Shown piece by piece: positions 12,551-20,555 of a stretch of 31,790 nucleotides of DNA; within the stretch, counting starts at the first letter, position 1, and every line of letters starts with the position of its first letter. The notes under the pieces were generated by a model. The model ran no database searches. It saw only the letters and a program-made list of their open reading frames with translations, and was not told the origin of the DNA. The DNA is taken from positions 1 to 31,790 of IMG/VR virus record IMGVR_UViG_3300032086_000144. One strand, given 5' to 3'. A program made the position numbers and the translations under genes. The stretch is from a virus.

Positions 12551-12760
12551 ATGACAAAAATCAAAGAAGATTCTCGCGTTTACCAAAAAGCTGATCCCCA
12601 GCCACAACGCGCAAGAAATGAAAAGGGGCAATTGGTTTCAGATGATCCATCTACCCCAGACGTGAATGAAGCTTGGGAAGGCGGAAAGGCTCCAAAGAAA
12701 AAAGCCGCCCCAAAGAAAAAGGCAACAAGTAGTGGTAAAAAAAGCGTATCAAAATCCTAA
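12551..12760 (+). CDS. small protein with lysine-rich histone H1-like tail
   Basis: The 69-residue product follows AGGAAG. An N-terminal polar half (RVYQKADPQPQRARNEKGQL) is followed by an acidic hinge and a repetitive KAPKKKAAPKKKATSSGKK tail. This composition recalls DNA-binding tails, so it may coat or condense DNA. The last 29 bases overlap the next gene in another frame. Function is unknown. Confidence 0.66.
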   Translation: MTKIKEDSRVYQKADPQPQRARNEKGQLVSDDPSTPDVNEAWEGGKAPKKKAAPKKKATSSGKKSVSKS

Positions 12761-13019
12761 AGGCGGATTGAACGCTGCCGGTCGCGCTTACTTCAAGCGC
12801 AAAGAGGGATCTAATTTAAAAGCCCCTGTCAAATCCGGCGACAATCCCCGCAGAGCGTCCTTCCTGGCTCGAATGGCGGGGAACCCCGGGCCGGATCGTG
12901 ACAGCAAGGGCCGACCGACACGGAAATTGTTGTCGCTCCGCGCCTGGGGCGCTTCATCTACAGCGGATGCCAAACGTAAAGCTGCCGCTATAAGCAAGAG
13001 GAACAAGGCAAATGCCTAA
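12732..13019 (+). CDS. DUF6321-like protein
   Basis: A GTG at 12732 gives VKKAYQNPKGGLNAAGRAYF, the start seen in the family I recall as DUF6321; an ATG at 12666 would add 22 residues overlapping the previous gene. GSNLKAPVKSGDNPRRASF, GRPTRKLLSLRAWGAS and a basic end follow. These proteins occur repeatedly beside phage portal genes; function is unknown. It overlaps the portal start by eight bases. The family name is from memory. Confidence 0.76.
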   Translation: MVKKAYQNPKGGLNAAGRAYFKRKEGSNLKAPVKSGDNPRRASFLARMAGNPGPDRDSKGRPTRKLLSLRAWGASSTADAKRKAAAISKRNKANA

Positions 13020-14568
13020 GCTATCAACGAGAGAAGTCATTGCGCGAGAGGCAAAAGCACAAGCTCGCAAAGATGAATGGCGTACAATCTACGAAGATTG
13101 CTATGAATTTGCCTTGCCGCAACGAAACTTATACAACGGCTATTACGAAGGCAAAACGCCCGGCAAAAACAAGATGCAGCGTGTATTTGATTCCACTGCC
13201 ATGTCCTCAACCAAGCGTTTCGCCAACCGACTTCAATCTGGGTTGTTCCCCCCTAATCGGCATTGGTGCCGGTTAGAACCCGGTTCGGCTGTACCTGAGC
13301 AAGATCAACCAAGAGCGCAGCAAATACTTGATGCCTATGTTGATATTATGTTTGACCAGCTACGTCAGACAAGTTTCGATCTGGCTATGGGTGAGTTTTT
13401 GCTGGATCTCTGCGTGGGTACAGCGGTTATGATGGTAACTCCGGGCGATGAAGTTACTCCCATCCGCTTTCTTGCGATACCACAGTATCTTGTGGCCATT
13501 GAGGAAGGCGCATATGGCATGGTCGATAATGTCTATCGCAAGCTGCGTATCAAGGCGGAATCCATCACAAGAGAGTTCCCAGACGTTCAGATTACAACAG
13601 AATTGCAAGATGCAATAGATCGTCGTGGTTCTGAAGAGCTTGATCTGTTTGATGCGGTTATCTTCGATCAAGAGACAGGCCGATATCATTATCACGTTAT
13701 TTGGCCAGCCAAGGCACAAGAGATTGTTTATCGTGAAATGCCATCCAGCCCTTTCATTGTTGCTCGGTTCAGTAAAACAGCCGGTGAAATATACGGGCGC
13801 GGTCCTTTGGTTGATGCAATTGCAGATATCAAAACGCTAAACAAAACTCTGGAGCTTGTTCTCAAGAACGCAAGTCTAGCCATCTCAGGCGTGTATCTCG
13901 CCGCCGATGACGGTGTTCTAAATCCTCAAAGCATCAAAATACAGCCCGGTGCGATTATTCCTGTTGCCCGAAATGGTGGTCCACAAGGCGCATCCCTGGC
14001 CCCTCTGCCTAAGGCTGGAGACTTTAACACAAGCCAAATCGTTATTCAGGATCTCAGAGTAAACATCAAAAAGATCTTGATGGACGACACGCTCCCGCCC
14101 GATACCATGTCTGCGCGATCCGCCACAGAGATAGCACAGCGTCAACGTGAATTAGCTTCTAATCTTGGCTCGGCATTTGGCCGTTTGATGACCGAGATTA
14201 TGACGCCTCTGGTTTCGCGCATCCTATTCGTTCTGGACCGTCAGGGCTTGATTAACATGCCCCTCAAGGTCAATGGTGTGCAGATCAAAGTCACGTCGGT
14301 ATCGCCTCTTGCCGAGGCTCCCAAGATGGAAGAGGTCAATCAGCTTCTGAGCTTTATGCAGATTGCCAATTCTATGGGACCAATGGGCCAAGCAATTATT
14401 AACGTCCCAGAAAGTATTTCGTTCATTGCGGAAAAAATGGGGATCGATCAACGTGTATTAAATACACCGGAAGAGCAACAAATGATGATGCAGCAAATGC
14501 AGCAAGCTATGATAGAACAGCAGCAACCTATGCCCACTGATGAAACAGTAGCAGAGGCCATGCAATGA
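13012..14568 (+). CDS. portal / head-to-tail connector protein (T7 gp8-like)
   Basis: The 518-residue length matches podovirus head-tail connector proteins. The N-terminus (EWRTIYEDCYEFALPQRNLY) followed by RVFDSTAMSSTKRFANRLQSG and FPPNRHWCRLEP is the family signature. Twelve copies should form the DNA channel at the capsid vertex. The C-terminus is Gln/Met-rich (QQMMMQQMQQAMIEQQQ) and may face the interior. Placement between the packaging genes and the scaffold is normal for T7-like modules. Confidence 0.95.
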   Translation: MPKLSTREVIAREAKAQARKDEWRTIYEDCYEFALPQRNLYNGYYEGKTPGKNKMQRVFDSTAMSSTKRFANRLQSGLFPPNRHWCRLEPGSAVPEQDQPRAQQILDAYVDIMFDQLRQTSFDLAMGEFLLDLCVGTAVMMVTPGDEVTPIRFLAIPQYLVAIEEGAYGMVDNVYRKLRIKAESITREFPDVQITTELQDAIDRRGSEELDLFDAVIFDQETGRYHYHVIWPAKAQEIVYREMPSSPFIVARFSKTAGEIYGRGPLVDAIADIKTLNKTLELVLKNASLAISGVYLAADDGVLNPQSIKIQPGAIIPVARNGGPQGASLAPLPKAGDFNTSQIVIQDLRVNIKKILMDDTLPPDTMSARSATEIAQRQRELASNLGSAFGRLMTEIMTPLVSRILFVLDRQGLINMPLKVNGVQIKVTSVSPLAEAPKMEEVNQLLSFMQIANSMGPMGQAIINVPESISFIAEKMGIDQRVLNTPEEQQMMMQQMQQAMIEQQQPMPTDETVAEAMQ

Positions 14569-14822
14569 GTTCGCCAGACGGTTGGGAAGGAATAAGTCAA
14601 GCGTTTGTCGAGCCGCCAAAGGCGGATGATCTGGACATACTTTATGGACGGGTCTTTAAATCTGAGGAAGGTCAGAAGGTGTTACATCACCTGAGACAGA
14701 TAACTATAGAACAACCATCTTGGTATCCAGGCGAAGATCCTAGTCACGGTTTTGTGAGAACAGGCATGACTGAGCTTGTGCGCCTGATTGAGCGCAGGGT
14801 GGGAAGGAGCAATAATGTCTGA
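14565..14822 (+). CDS. Bbp19-like small phage protein
   Basis: This 85-residue protein overlaps the portal stop (ATGA). The pattern YGRVFKSEEGQKVLHHLRQ and then FVRTGMTELVRLIERRVG resembles Bbp19-type domains found between portal and scaffold genes in podophages. The role is unknown; it is short, soluble and helical. Its ribosome site lies in the end of the portal gene. Confidence 0.7.
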   Translation: MSSPDGWEGISQAFVEPPKADDLDILYGRVFKSEEGQKVLHHLRQITIEQPSWYPGEDPSHGFVRTGMTELVRLIERRVGRSNNV

Positions 14823-15582
14823 ACAAGCAGAAGCAATTGAAGTCTCTGAGGAGGCTCCTCTGGTTAATTTTCAAAGGCCAGAAGAACAGCCGCAAGAACA
14901 AGAACAACCGTTTCAATTACGGCCAGAAGAAAATGAAGAGGTTGATATTGATGATGGTGAACCGCTGGAACGTCCTGACTTTTACCCAGAAAAGTTTTGG
15001 GATGATGATGGCCCTGATGTTGAGAAGTTGGCAAAAAGCTATGCAGAGCTTGAAAAGGCTTTTAAAGCAGGTAAACACAAAGCGCCGGATGGTGATTATG
15101 ACACTAAAGATCTGGTGGATAAGGGTTTGGACTTGGAAGATCCTTCAGTCCAGGCGTTTCAAGATTGGTCTAAAAAATACGGTATCTCGCAACAAGCTTT
15201 TGAAGAGCTTGCGGGGCAAGTCCTAGAGTTTTCTCAAGGTGGCCAAGAGGCCATAGAATATGATCGGCGACAAGAAATGCAGAAGCTTGGTGAGCGAGGC
15301 CAAGAAAAGATTGCGTATCTTGAGCGTCATATTACCCGCGCATCATTGACAAACTCAGAGCGCGAGGCTTTGGCCTACAGCCTGAACAGTGCCGATGCAA
15401 TCAATGCAATGACCAAGTTTATTCAGGGTTATACGAATGAAGGCATACCGACAACGCCGGTTGTGGACACGCCTGAAATGACCAGAGAAGATCTTGCTTC
15501 AGCGATTGCAGACCCGCGTTGGCAGACTGATGCAGCATGGCGAACAAAGATTGAAAAGCAATGGGCGGCGGCAAATAGCTAG
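14815..15582 (+). CDS. scaffolding protein (T7 gp9-like)
   Basis: This 255-residue protein starts at ATG 14815 after GGGAAGGAG. The acidic N-terminus (many Glu/Gln) is followed by YPEKFWDDDGPDVEKLAKSYAELEKA and long helices, ending with DPRWQTDAAWRTKIEKQWAA. Low-complexity acidic and helical design, position before the capsid and the conserved helical end match podovirus scaffolds, which guide prohead assembly and then leave. Assignment rests mainly on context. Confidence 0.85.
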   Translation: MSEQAEAIEVSEEAPLVNFQRPEEQPQEQEQPFQLRPEENEEVDIDDGEPLERPDFYPEKFWDDDGPDVEKLAKSYAELEKAFKAGKHKAPDGDYDTKDLVDKGLDLEDPSVQAFQDWSKKYGISQQAFEELAGQVLEFSQGGQEAIEYDRRQEMQKLGERGQEKIAYLERHITRASLTNSEREALAYSLNSADAINAMTKFIQGYTNEGIPTTPVVDTPEMTREDLASAIADPRWQTDAAWRTKIEKQWAAANS

Positions 15583-15758
15583 ATTTTGTTGCAATCACTA
15601 CATTTTGCGTGTATAGGCAGATTAAGGGCTAACCGCTGCGCGGCCCCTTGATGTGGTAATCCACTGGTGGGCGCGGCCACTTTCGCGCAAGCGACTGCCC
15701 GGTTTACATCGGCTAACAGTAAGCGTTTTGAGTTGAAACCTAATAGGAGGCTTCTGCT
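15583..15758 (+). promoter_or_regulatory. structured capsid leader (no gene)
   Basis: This 176-base gap holds two stable hairpins: AAGGG-CCGC-TGC-GCGG-CCCTT (15624-15649, with small bulges) and a GC-rich stem around 15669-15700 (GGGC/GCCC or GCGCG/CGCGC). A very strong ribosome site (TAGGAGG) ends the leader. Capsid mRNA often has its own promoter or processing site. I see no convincing -35/-10 pair here. Confidence 0.5.
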
Positions 15759-16592
15759 ATGGCGCAGAGTATTACTAATGCCTTTGTAACGCTTTTCGAT
15801 GAGGAAGTTAAACAGGCATACCAAGGCGAAGCGTTGCTTCGCGGCACAATGCGGACACGTACCGGTGTCCAGGGTAACACAGTAAAGTTCCCAAAAATCG
15901 GTAAAGGTGTTGCAACAGTTCGTGTTCCACAAACTGACGTAACTCCATTGAACGTAACCTATAGCCAGGTTACCGCCACAATGTCTGATTATATCGCAGC
16001 AGAATATTCAGACATCTTCCATCAATCACACGTCAACTTTGATGAGCGCCGTGAATTGGTGCAGGTTGTTTCAAAAGCGATTGCTCGCCGTATGGACCAG
16101 CTTTGCATTGATGCACTTGATGCGGCTGCATCTCCATCAACTGTTGCAACATCTGTTGGTGGTGCGGCTTCAAACATGAACATTGAAAAACTTCGTGCGG
16201 CTGCGAAAGCACTGAACGACAAAAATGTTCCAGCCGAAGGTCGTCACTTGTTGATGCACTCTTCTCAGCTTGACGCAATGCTAGGTGAAACTGAAATCAC
16301 ATCAAGTGATTTTGCTACCGTCAAAGCATTGGTTCGTGGAGAAGTTACATCATTCATGGGCTTCAACATTATCACAATGGGTGATCGTGATGAAGGCGGT
16401 GTTCCTAAGCCATCAACCCGTACTTGCTTTGCTTGGCATCAAGACAGCATGGGTTATGCTGAAAGCATCTCTCAGAAGTCAGAAGTAAACTACATCCCAG
16501 AGAAAACATCGTTCCTCGTAAGTTCTATGTTCTCTGCTGGTGCGGTTGCTATTGACGATGAGGGCATCGTTAAAATCAGCTGTACTGAATAA
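15759..16592 (+). CDS. major capsid protein (HK97-fold)
   Basis: The 277-residue protein follows a TAGGAGG ribosome site as expected for a highly made protein. Early residues QAYQGEALLRGTMRTRTGV, the SxYIAAEYSDIFHQSHVNFDER segment and MHSSQLDAMLGETEITSSD match coat proteins of podophages in this size class. The C-terminal half has the beta-rich A-domain-like pattern. It forms the icosahedral shell around the scaffold. Confidence 0.93.
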   Translation: MAQSITNAFVTLFDEEVKQAYQGEALLRGTMRTRTGVQGNTVKFPKIGKGVATVRVPQTDVTPLNVTYSQVTATMSDYIAAEYSDIFHQSHVNFDERRELVQVVSKAIARRMDQLCIDALDAAASPSTVATSVGGAASNMNIEKLRAAAKALNDKNVPAEGRHLLMHSSQLDAMLGETEITSSDFATVKALVRGEVTSFMGFNIITMGDRDEGGVPKPSTRTCFAWHQDSMGYAESISQKSEVNYIPEKTSFLVSSMFSAGAVAIDDEGIVKISCTE

Positions 16593-16604
16593 GGAGACTG
16601 ACAT

Positions 16605-16883
16605 ATGGCTTTTGATAAAACAGGTTTCGGTGATGGGGGTCCAGGCAAAAAAGGCAATGCCCCTGTTATCTATACATATCAAACCGCAGATACGATAGCG
16701 ACTGTAAACACAGAAGGCTATTTCAACAGCTTGTCAGATACTCTGGCGGTTGGCGATTTGATTTATGTTGTGTCATCTACTGGCGGCACTCGCGTAAGCA
16801 CACTTACGCAAGTTCTGTCCAATACTGGCGGTGTTGTTGACGTTGCAGACGGTACGACACTGGCCGCAACGGACGGTGACTAA
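16605..16883 (+). CDS. small head or decoration protein
   Basis: The 92-residue product directly follows the capsid after AAGGAGACTGACAT. It is rich in Gly, Thr, Ser and Val (DTIATVNTEGYFNSLSDTLA, VGDLIYVVSSTGGTR), a beta-sandwich-like composition shared with small head proteins placed after capsids in phages of this type. It could decorate or cement capsomers. The call is by context and composition. Confidence 0.74.
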   Translation: MAFDKTGFGDGGPGKKGNAPVIYTYQTADTIATVNTEGYFNSLSDTLAVGDLIYVVSSTGGTRVSTLTQVLSNTGGVVDVADGTTLAATDGD

Positions 16884-16892
16884 TTATCCCCT

Positions 16893-16915
16893 GGGGGGCT
16901 GGGCAACTGGCCCCC
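16893..16915 (+). terminator. GC-rich stem-loop after the head genes
   Basis: GGGGGC (16894-16899) pairs with GCCCCC (16910-16915) over a 10-base loop, ten bases after the stop of the small head gene. There is no U-tract (TTCAAACTCTT follows), so it is a partial terminator or RNA stability element. T7 has a terminator at the matching place, after the capsid gene. Confidence 0.5.
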
Positions 16916-16937
16916 TTCAAACTCTTGGAGGGCTATA

Positions 16938-17555
16938 ATGGCAACTGGCGATACTGATGTAACAATTTGCTCTGATGCCCTTGTCCTTCTTGGCGCGGCT
17001 GCAATTACATCTCTGACAGATGGAAGTGATACAGCGGACGCTTGTAATAGACTTTATCCAGATCTTAAAAACCATCTTCTGACAGTTTATCCTTGGAGTT
17101 GGAGCCTTAAAAAAGTCCAACTTAGCAAGAATGTAACGGCTCCCATCAATGAGTGGGATAATGCTTTTGACTTCCCAGCGGATCTTATTGGAAGCCCGAT
17201 TGCTGTTTTTGATAGCAGCGCAAGCGGTACACGTCCAAGACGATATGGATGGGAAATATATGGCACTCAGTTATTTACTAACCTAGATACCATTTACATT
17301 GATTATCAGGCAACGGTAACAGAGGCTAATATGCCAGCCTATTTCGTGCGGTTCTTGCGCGTAGCGTTGGCTTCAGAGATTGCAATTACCGTAACCGATC
17401 AGGCAACAAAAGCGGATTACTTTCGTGCGCAAGCATATGGTTCACCGGGTGAATCTGGTCGTGGCGGGTTGCTGCGTGAGGCCATGAACATCGATGGGCG
17501 TGGTCAAGGTACGCAAATTGTGGAGGACTATTCTCTTATTCAGGCGAGGTACTGA
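16938..17555 (+). CDS. tail tubular protein A (T7 gp11-like)
   Basis: The 205-residue length and the pattern CSDALVLLGAAAITSLTDGSDTA...LYPDLKNHLLTVYPWSWS fit tail tube protein A, which forms the ring between the portal and the nozzle. YIDYQATVTEANMPAYFVRF and a C-terminal helical part follow as usual. It starts after GGAGGGCTATA and overlaps protein B by one base (TGATG). Confidence 0.92.
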   Translation: MATGDTDVTICSDALVLLGAAAITSLTDGSDTADACNRLYPDLKNHLLTVYPWSWSLKKVQLSKNVTAPINEWDNAFDFPADLIGSPIAVFDSSASGTRPRRYGWEIYGTQLFTNLDTIYIDYQATVTEANMPAYFVRFLRVALASEIAITVTDQATKADYFRAQAYGSPGESGRGGLLREAMNIDGRGQGTQIVEDYSLIQARY

Positions 17556-20095
17556 TGAGAATTACGCAATATCAGTCTAACTTTTCTACCGGAGAAATAG
17601 ATCCTCTTCTACGGGCCAGAACAGATCTTCAGCAATATCAGAATGCTTTAGAAGAAGCGACAAATGTTGTTGTGCAACCTCAAGGCGGAATTAGTCGTCG
17701 AGATGGTTTGGAGTTTGTTTTTGATTTTGGATCGAGCTTTACAGAATTTAAAATTATTCCATTCGAGTTTAGTACAAACGACAGCTATTTGTTGGTTTTT
17801 GTTGTTGGTCGAATTTACGTTTTTAAAAACAAAAATCTACAAAGAGATATTAATTCAAGTGGCAATGATTATATTACGGCCTCTGATATTACGGCAGCAA
17901 TGCTTGATGAGCTTGAATATACGCAAGCTGTAGATACCCTAATTCTTTGCCATGAAGATCTTCAGACAAAACGTCTTGTGCGCAATTCTGACACATCTTG
18001 GACGTTTGAGAACCTGCCTCTGACTAATCCGCCACAATATGCTTACGCGCTTGATGAGCATTCTCCTAATTTTACAATCACGCCCAGCGCAACAACTGGC
18101 AATATTACAATTACTGCATCCTCTGTGACCACTGATAACGGAACAGCACAAGCTGGTACGGCAAATACAATTACTTTAAAATCAGCTTCATCATATACAT
18201 CTGATGATGACCCAAATGGTATGTGGATAACGCTTACAGCCGGAACGGGTGCGGGACAGGAAAGATATATTTCAGATTATGTTGGATCAACAAAGGTCGC
18301 AACTGTCTATCCTGCCTGGACAACACAACCAGATAGCTCAACCAATTATAAGGTTGCAGCATTTGCGGCATCTGCGGCTAATAACTTTGCTCAAGTAGAA
18401 AACACTTTTGGCCGTGTAAAGTACATTTCATATGTCAGCGACACCATAATGAATGCTGTTGTTGAAGTTCCGTTCTTTGATACAAGCGGCGTTGTTGCTG
18501 GTAATTGGATTGGCGAATTTGGCTATGAAGATGTTTGGTCAAGCACTAGAGGCTGGCCAAGATCGGCAACTTTTCATGAAGGCAGATTGTATTTCGGCGG
18601 TTCTAAGTCCAGACCGAATACTGTCTGGGGTTCGCGTGTAATTGATTACTTTAACTTTGACTCTCATACCGGGCTTGATGATGAAGCTGTTGAAACGACG
18701 ATTAATACAAACCAACTGAATGCAATTGTGAATATCGTATCTGGTGCGGATCTGCGTATTTTCTCAACGGGTGGTGAGTTTATTGTTGTTCAATCAGAAG
18801 ATACACCAATTACGCCAAGTAATTTTTTGGTGCGACCACAAACCCGGCTTGGATCAAAGGCTGGTGTGCCAATTGAAGATTTAAACGGCGCAACGATCTT
18901 TGTTCAGCGTCAAGGCAAAGCTATCAATGCGTTCCAATTTGGAAACGATACCCGCTCTTATCAAGTGCAGAACATTGCTTTGCTATCATCTCACTTACTG
19001 AATACCCCGGTTGATATTGCTGTAAGAAGATCATCGTCAACAGATGAAGCGGATCGGCTGTTTGTTGTGAATAGTGGTGATGGATCAATGGCGGTATATT
19101 CTATCCTTACCGGACAGAATGTCATTGCACCCAGCAAGTTTACAACTGATGGTGAGTTTATTGCAATAGCTGTTGAATTAAGCGAAGTTTATGCAATTGT
19201 TAAAAGGACGGTGGATTCTGCAACTGTATATTATTTAGAAGTGTTTAATTCTGACTTTACACTAGATAGCGGTGTCAATGGTGGAGCAATAACAACTGTT
19301 CAATTAGGTCATTTACGTGGCAAAACAGTAAACATAATTAGAGATGGTATTTCAGAAAGCGCAAAAACAGTTAGCTCTGAAACCAATCAAATAGTTTTTG
19401 AGGTAGAAAATAACAGTGTGCCAGGCACAGGATTTTCGTCTGCATTAAATTTAAGGGCAACTTTTACTGGCACTGATTCATCTAATGCTGCTTTAGTTGA
19501 AATAATTAATTTTAATGATACGAATACAACCTCTTGGACGACAACGGGAAGTTTTAAATCTGTTAGCTCAATATATATAGATAACACAAGTGGAACGCCT
19601 TTTGCGGTATCAGGATATACTATAAACATTGGAATATCTGGTGATAACGACGCTATATTTGAAGATCCTTCAGATACGGTTGGCCCAACTGTTGATTTAA
19701 ATGGGATTGTAGTAAAGAACGGTGTTGCTGTTTTTGGCAGCATAACTTTAGATACGGCGGCAACATCTACTCACCAAGTCGGGCTAAATTATACGGTCCA
19801 AGCAAAAACAATGCCAACTGAGCCAACACTATCGTCTGGATCTATTCACGGCATGAAGAAAAGAGTTGTTCAGGTTGATGCTCTTGTGGACAAAACCAAA
19901 GATCTGAAGATCAATGGCAAGACGATTGCATTTGATACTGAGAGTGGGTCGTCCGTGATTGCTGAATACACCGGATTAAAAACCGCGCATGGTTTGCTGG
20001 GATATGCTAACACTGGACAAATAACATTAACACAAACAGATCCTTTGCCAATGACGGTCTTGGGTTTGGAGTATAAACTGAGTACGGGGTCTTAA
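17555..20095 (+). CDS. tail tubular protein B (T7 gp12-like nozzle)
   Basis: The 846-residue product begins with the classic start NFSTGEIDPLLRARTDLQQY and GGISRRDGLEFV. Repeats of beta-rich modules, the WSSTRGWPRSATFHEGRLYF segment and the C-terminal LMTVLGLEYKL-like end are shared by podovirus nozzle proteins. Six copies should form the distal tail tube. The block about residues 600-740 is rich in Ser/Thr and Asn, with AT-richer codons than its neighbours, perhaps an inserted host-range domain. Start coupling with protein A is TGATG. Confidence 0.92.
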   Translation: MRITQYQSNFSTGEIDPLLRARTDLQQYQNALEEATNVVVQPQGGISRRDGLEFVFDFGSSFTEFKIIPFEFSTNDSYLLVFVVGRIYVFKNKNLQRDINSSGNDYITASDITAAMLDELEYTQAVDTLILCHEDLQTKRLVRNSDTSWTFENLPLTNPPQYAYALDEHSPNFTITPSATTGNITITASSVTTDNGTAQAGTANTITLKSASSYTSDDDPNGMWITLTAGTGAGQERYISDYVGSTKVATVYPAWTTQPDSSTNYKVAAFAASAANNFAQVENTFGRVKYISYVSDTIMNAVVEVPFFDTSGVVAGNWIGEFGYEDVWSSTRGWPRSATFHEGRLYFGGSKSRPNTVWGSRVIDYFNFDSHTGLDDEAVETTINTNQLNAIVNIVSGADLRIFSTGGEFIVVQSEDTPITPSNFLVRPQTRLGSKAGVPIEDLNGATIFVQRQGKAINAFQFGNDTRSYQVQNIALLSSHLLNTPVDIAVRRSSSTDEADRLFVVNSGDGSMAVYSILTGQNVIAPSKFTTDGEFIAIAVELSEVYAIVKRTVDSATVYYLEVFNSDFTLDSGVNGGAITTVQLGHLRGKTVNIIRDGISESAKTVSSETNQIVFEVENNSVPGTGFSSALNLRATFTGTDSSNAALVEIINFNDTNTTSWTTTGSFKSVSSIYIDNTSGTPFAVSGYTINIGISGDNDAIFEDPSDTVGPTVDLNGIVVKNGVAVFGSITLDTAATSTHQVGLNYTVQAKTMPTEPTLSSGSIHGMKKRVVQVDALVDKTKDLKINGKTIAFDTESGSSVIAEYTGLKTAHGLLGYANTGQITLTQTDPLPMTVLGLEYKLSTGS

Positions 20096-20096
20096 C

Positions 20097-20555
20097 ATGG
20101 CGGCAGTCGCACCTATAGCAGCACCTTTGATGTTGGCTTCATCGGCGGTTAGTGCATACGGTCAAATCCGAGCCGGTCAAGCCCAGCGTGAAATGTATGA
20201 TGAGCAAGCCGCTCAAGCTAGAATGCGTGGGCGATCAGAGGCTATTGCATACAAGCAACAAGGCGCTGATGTTCTTCGTAATCTAAATGAAAACTTATCT
20301 GCAATTATTGCACGATCAGCGGCGGGAGGTGTTGATCCAACAAGCGGATCTGCGGCAGTCATGCAGCAATATGCAATGGCTGAAGGTATTCGAGAGAAGA
20401 ATATTGCAGCGGATAATGCGCTCTTAGCAGAGGGTCAGGCGGCAACCCAAGCACATCAATACCGCATGGCTGGTCGAGCCGCTCAACAAGCATCTTATTT
20501 CCAGGCGGCGGGTACGCTTGGGATGGGTATTTATAGATATGGACAGTTAGCATAA
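20097..20555 (+). CDS. internal virion protein, gp14-like
   Basis: The 152-residue chain has a hydrophobic, small-residue N-terminus (MAAVAPIAAPLMLASSAVSA), then an alanine-rich helical body with repeated AQ and QA steps and an IIARSAAGGVDPTSGSAAV segment. Those features match small ejection proteins that form part of the core and leave the capsid ahead of the DNA to extend the channel across the envelope. It starts one base after the previous stop. Confidence 0.85.
   Translation: MAAVAPIAAPLMLASSAVSAYGQIRAGQAQREMYDEQAAQARMRGRSEAIAYKQQGADVLRNLNENLSAIIARSAAGGVDPTSGSAAVMQQYAMAEGIREKNIAADNALLAEGQAATQAHQYRMAGRAAQQASYFQAAGTLGMGIYRYGQLA

Noticed and set aside
15600-15720. tRNA-like fold in the capsid leader
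   Set aside because: GC-rich stems are present but there is no T-loop GGTTCRA motif or acceptor end.
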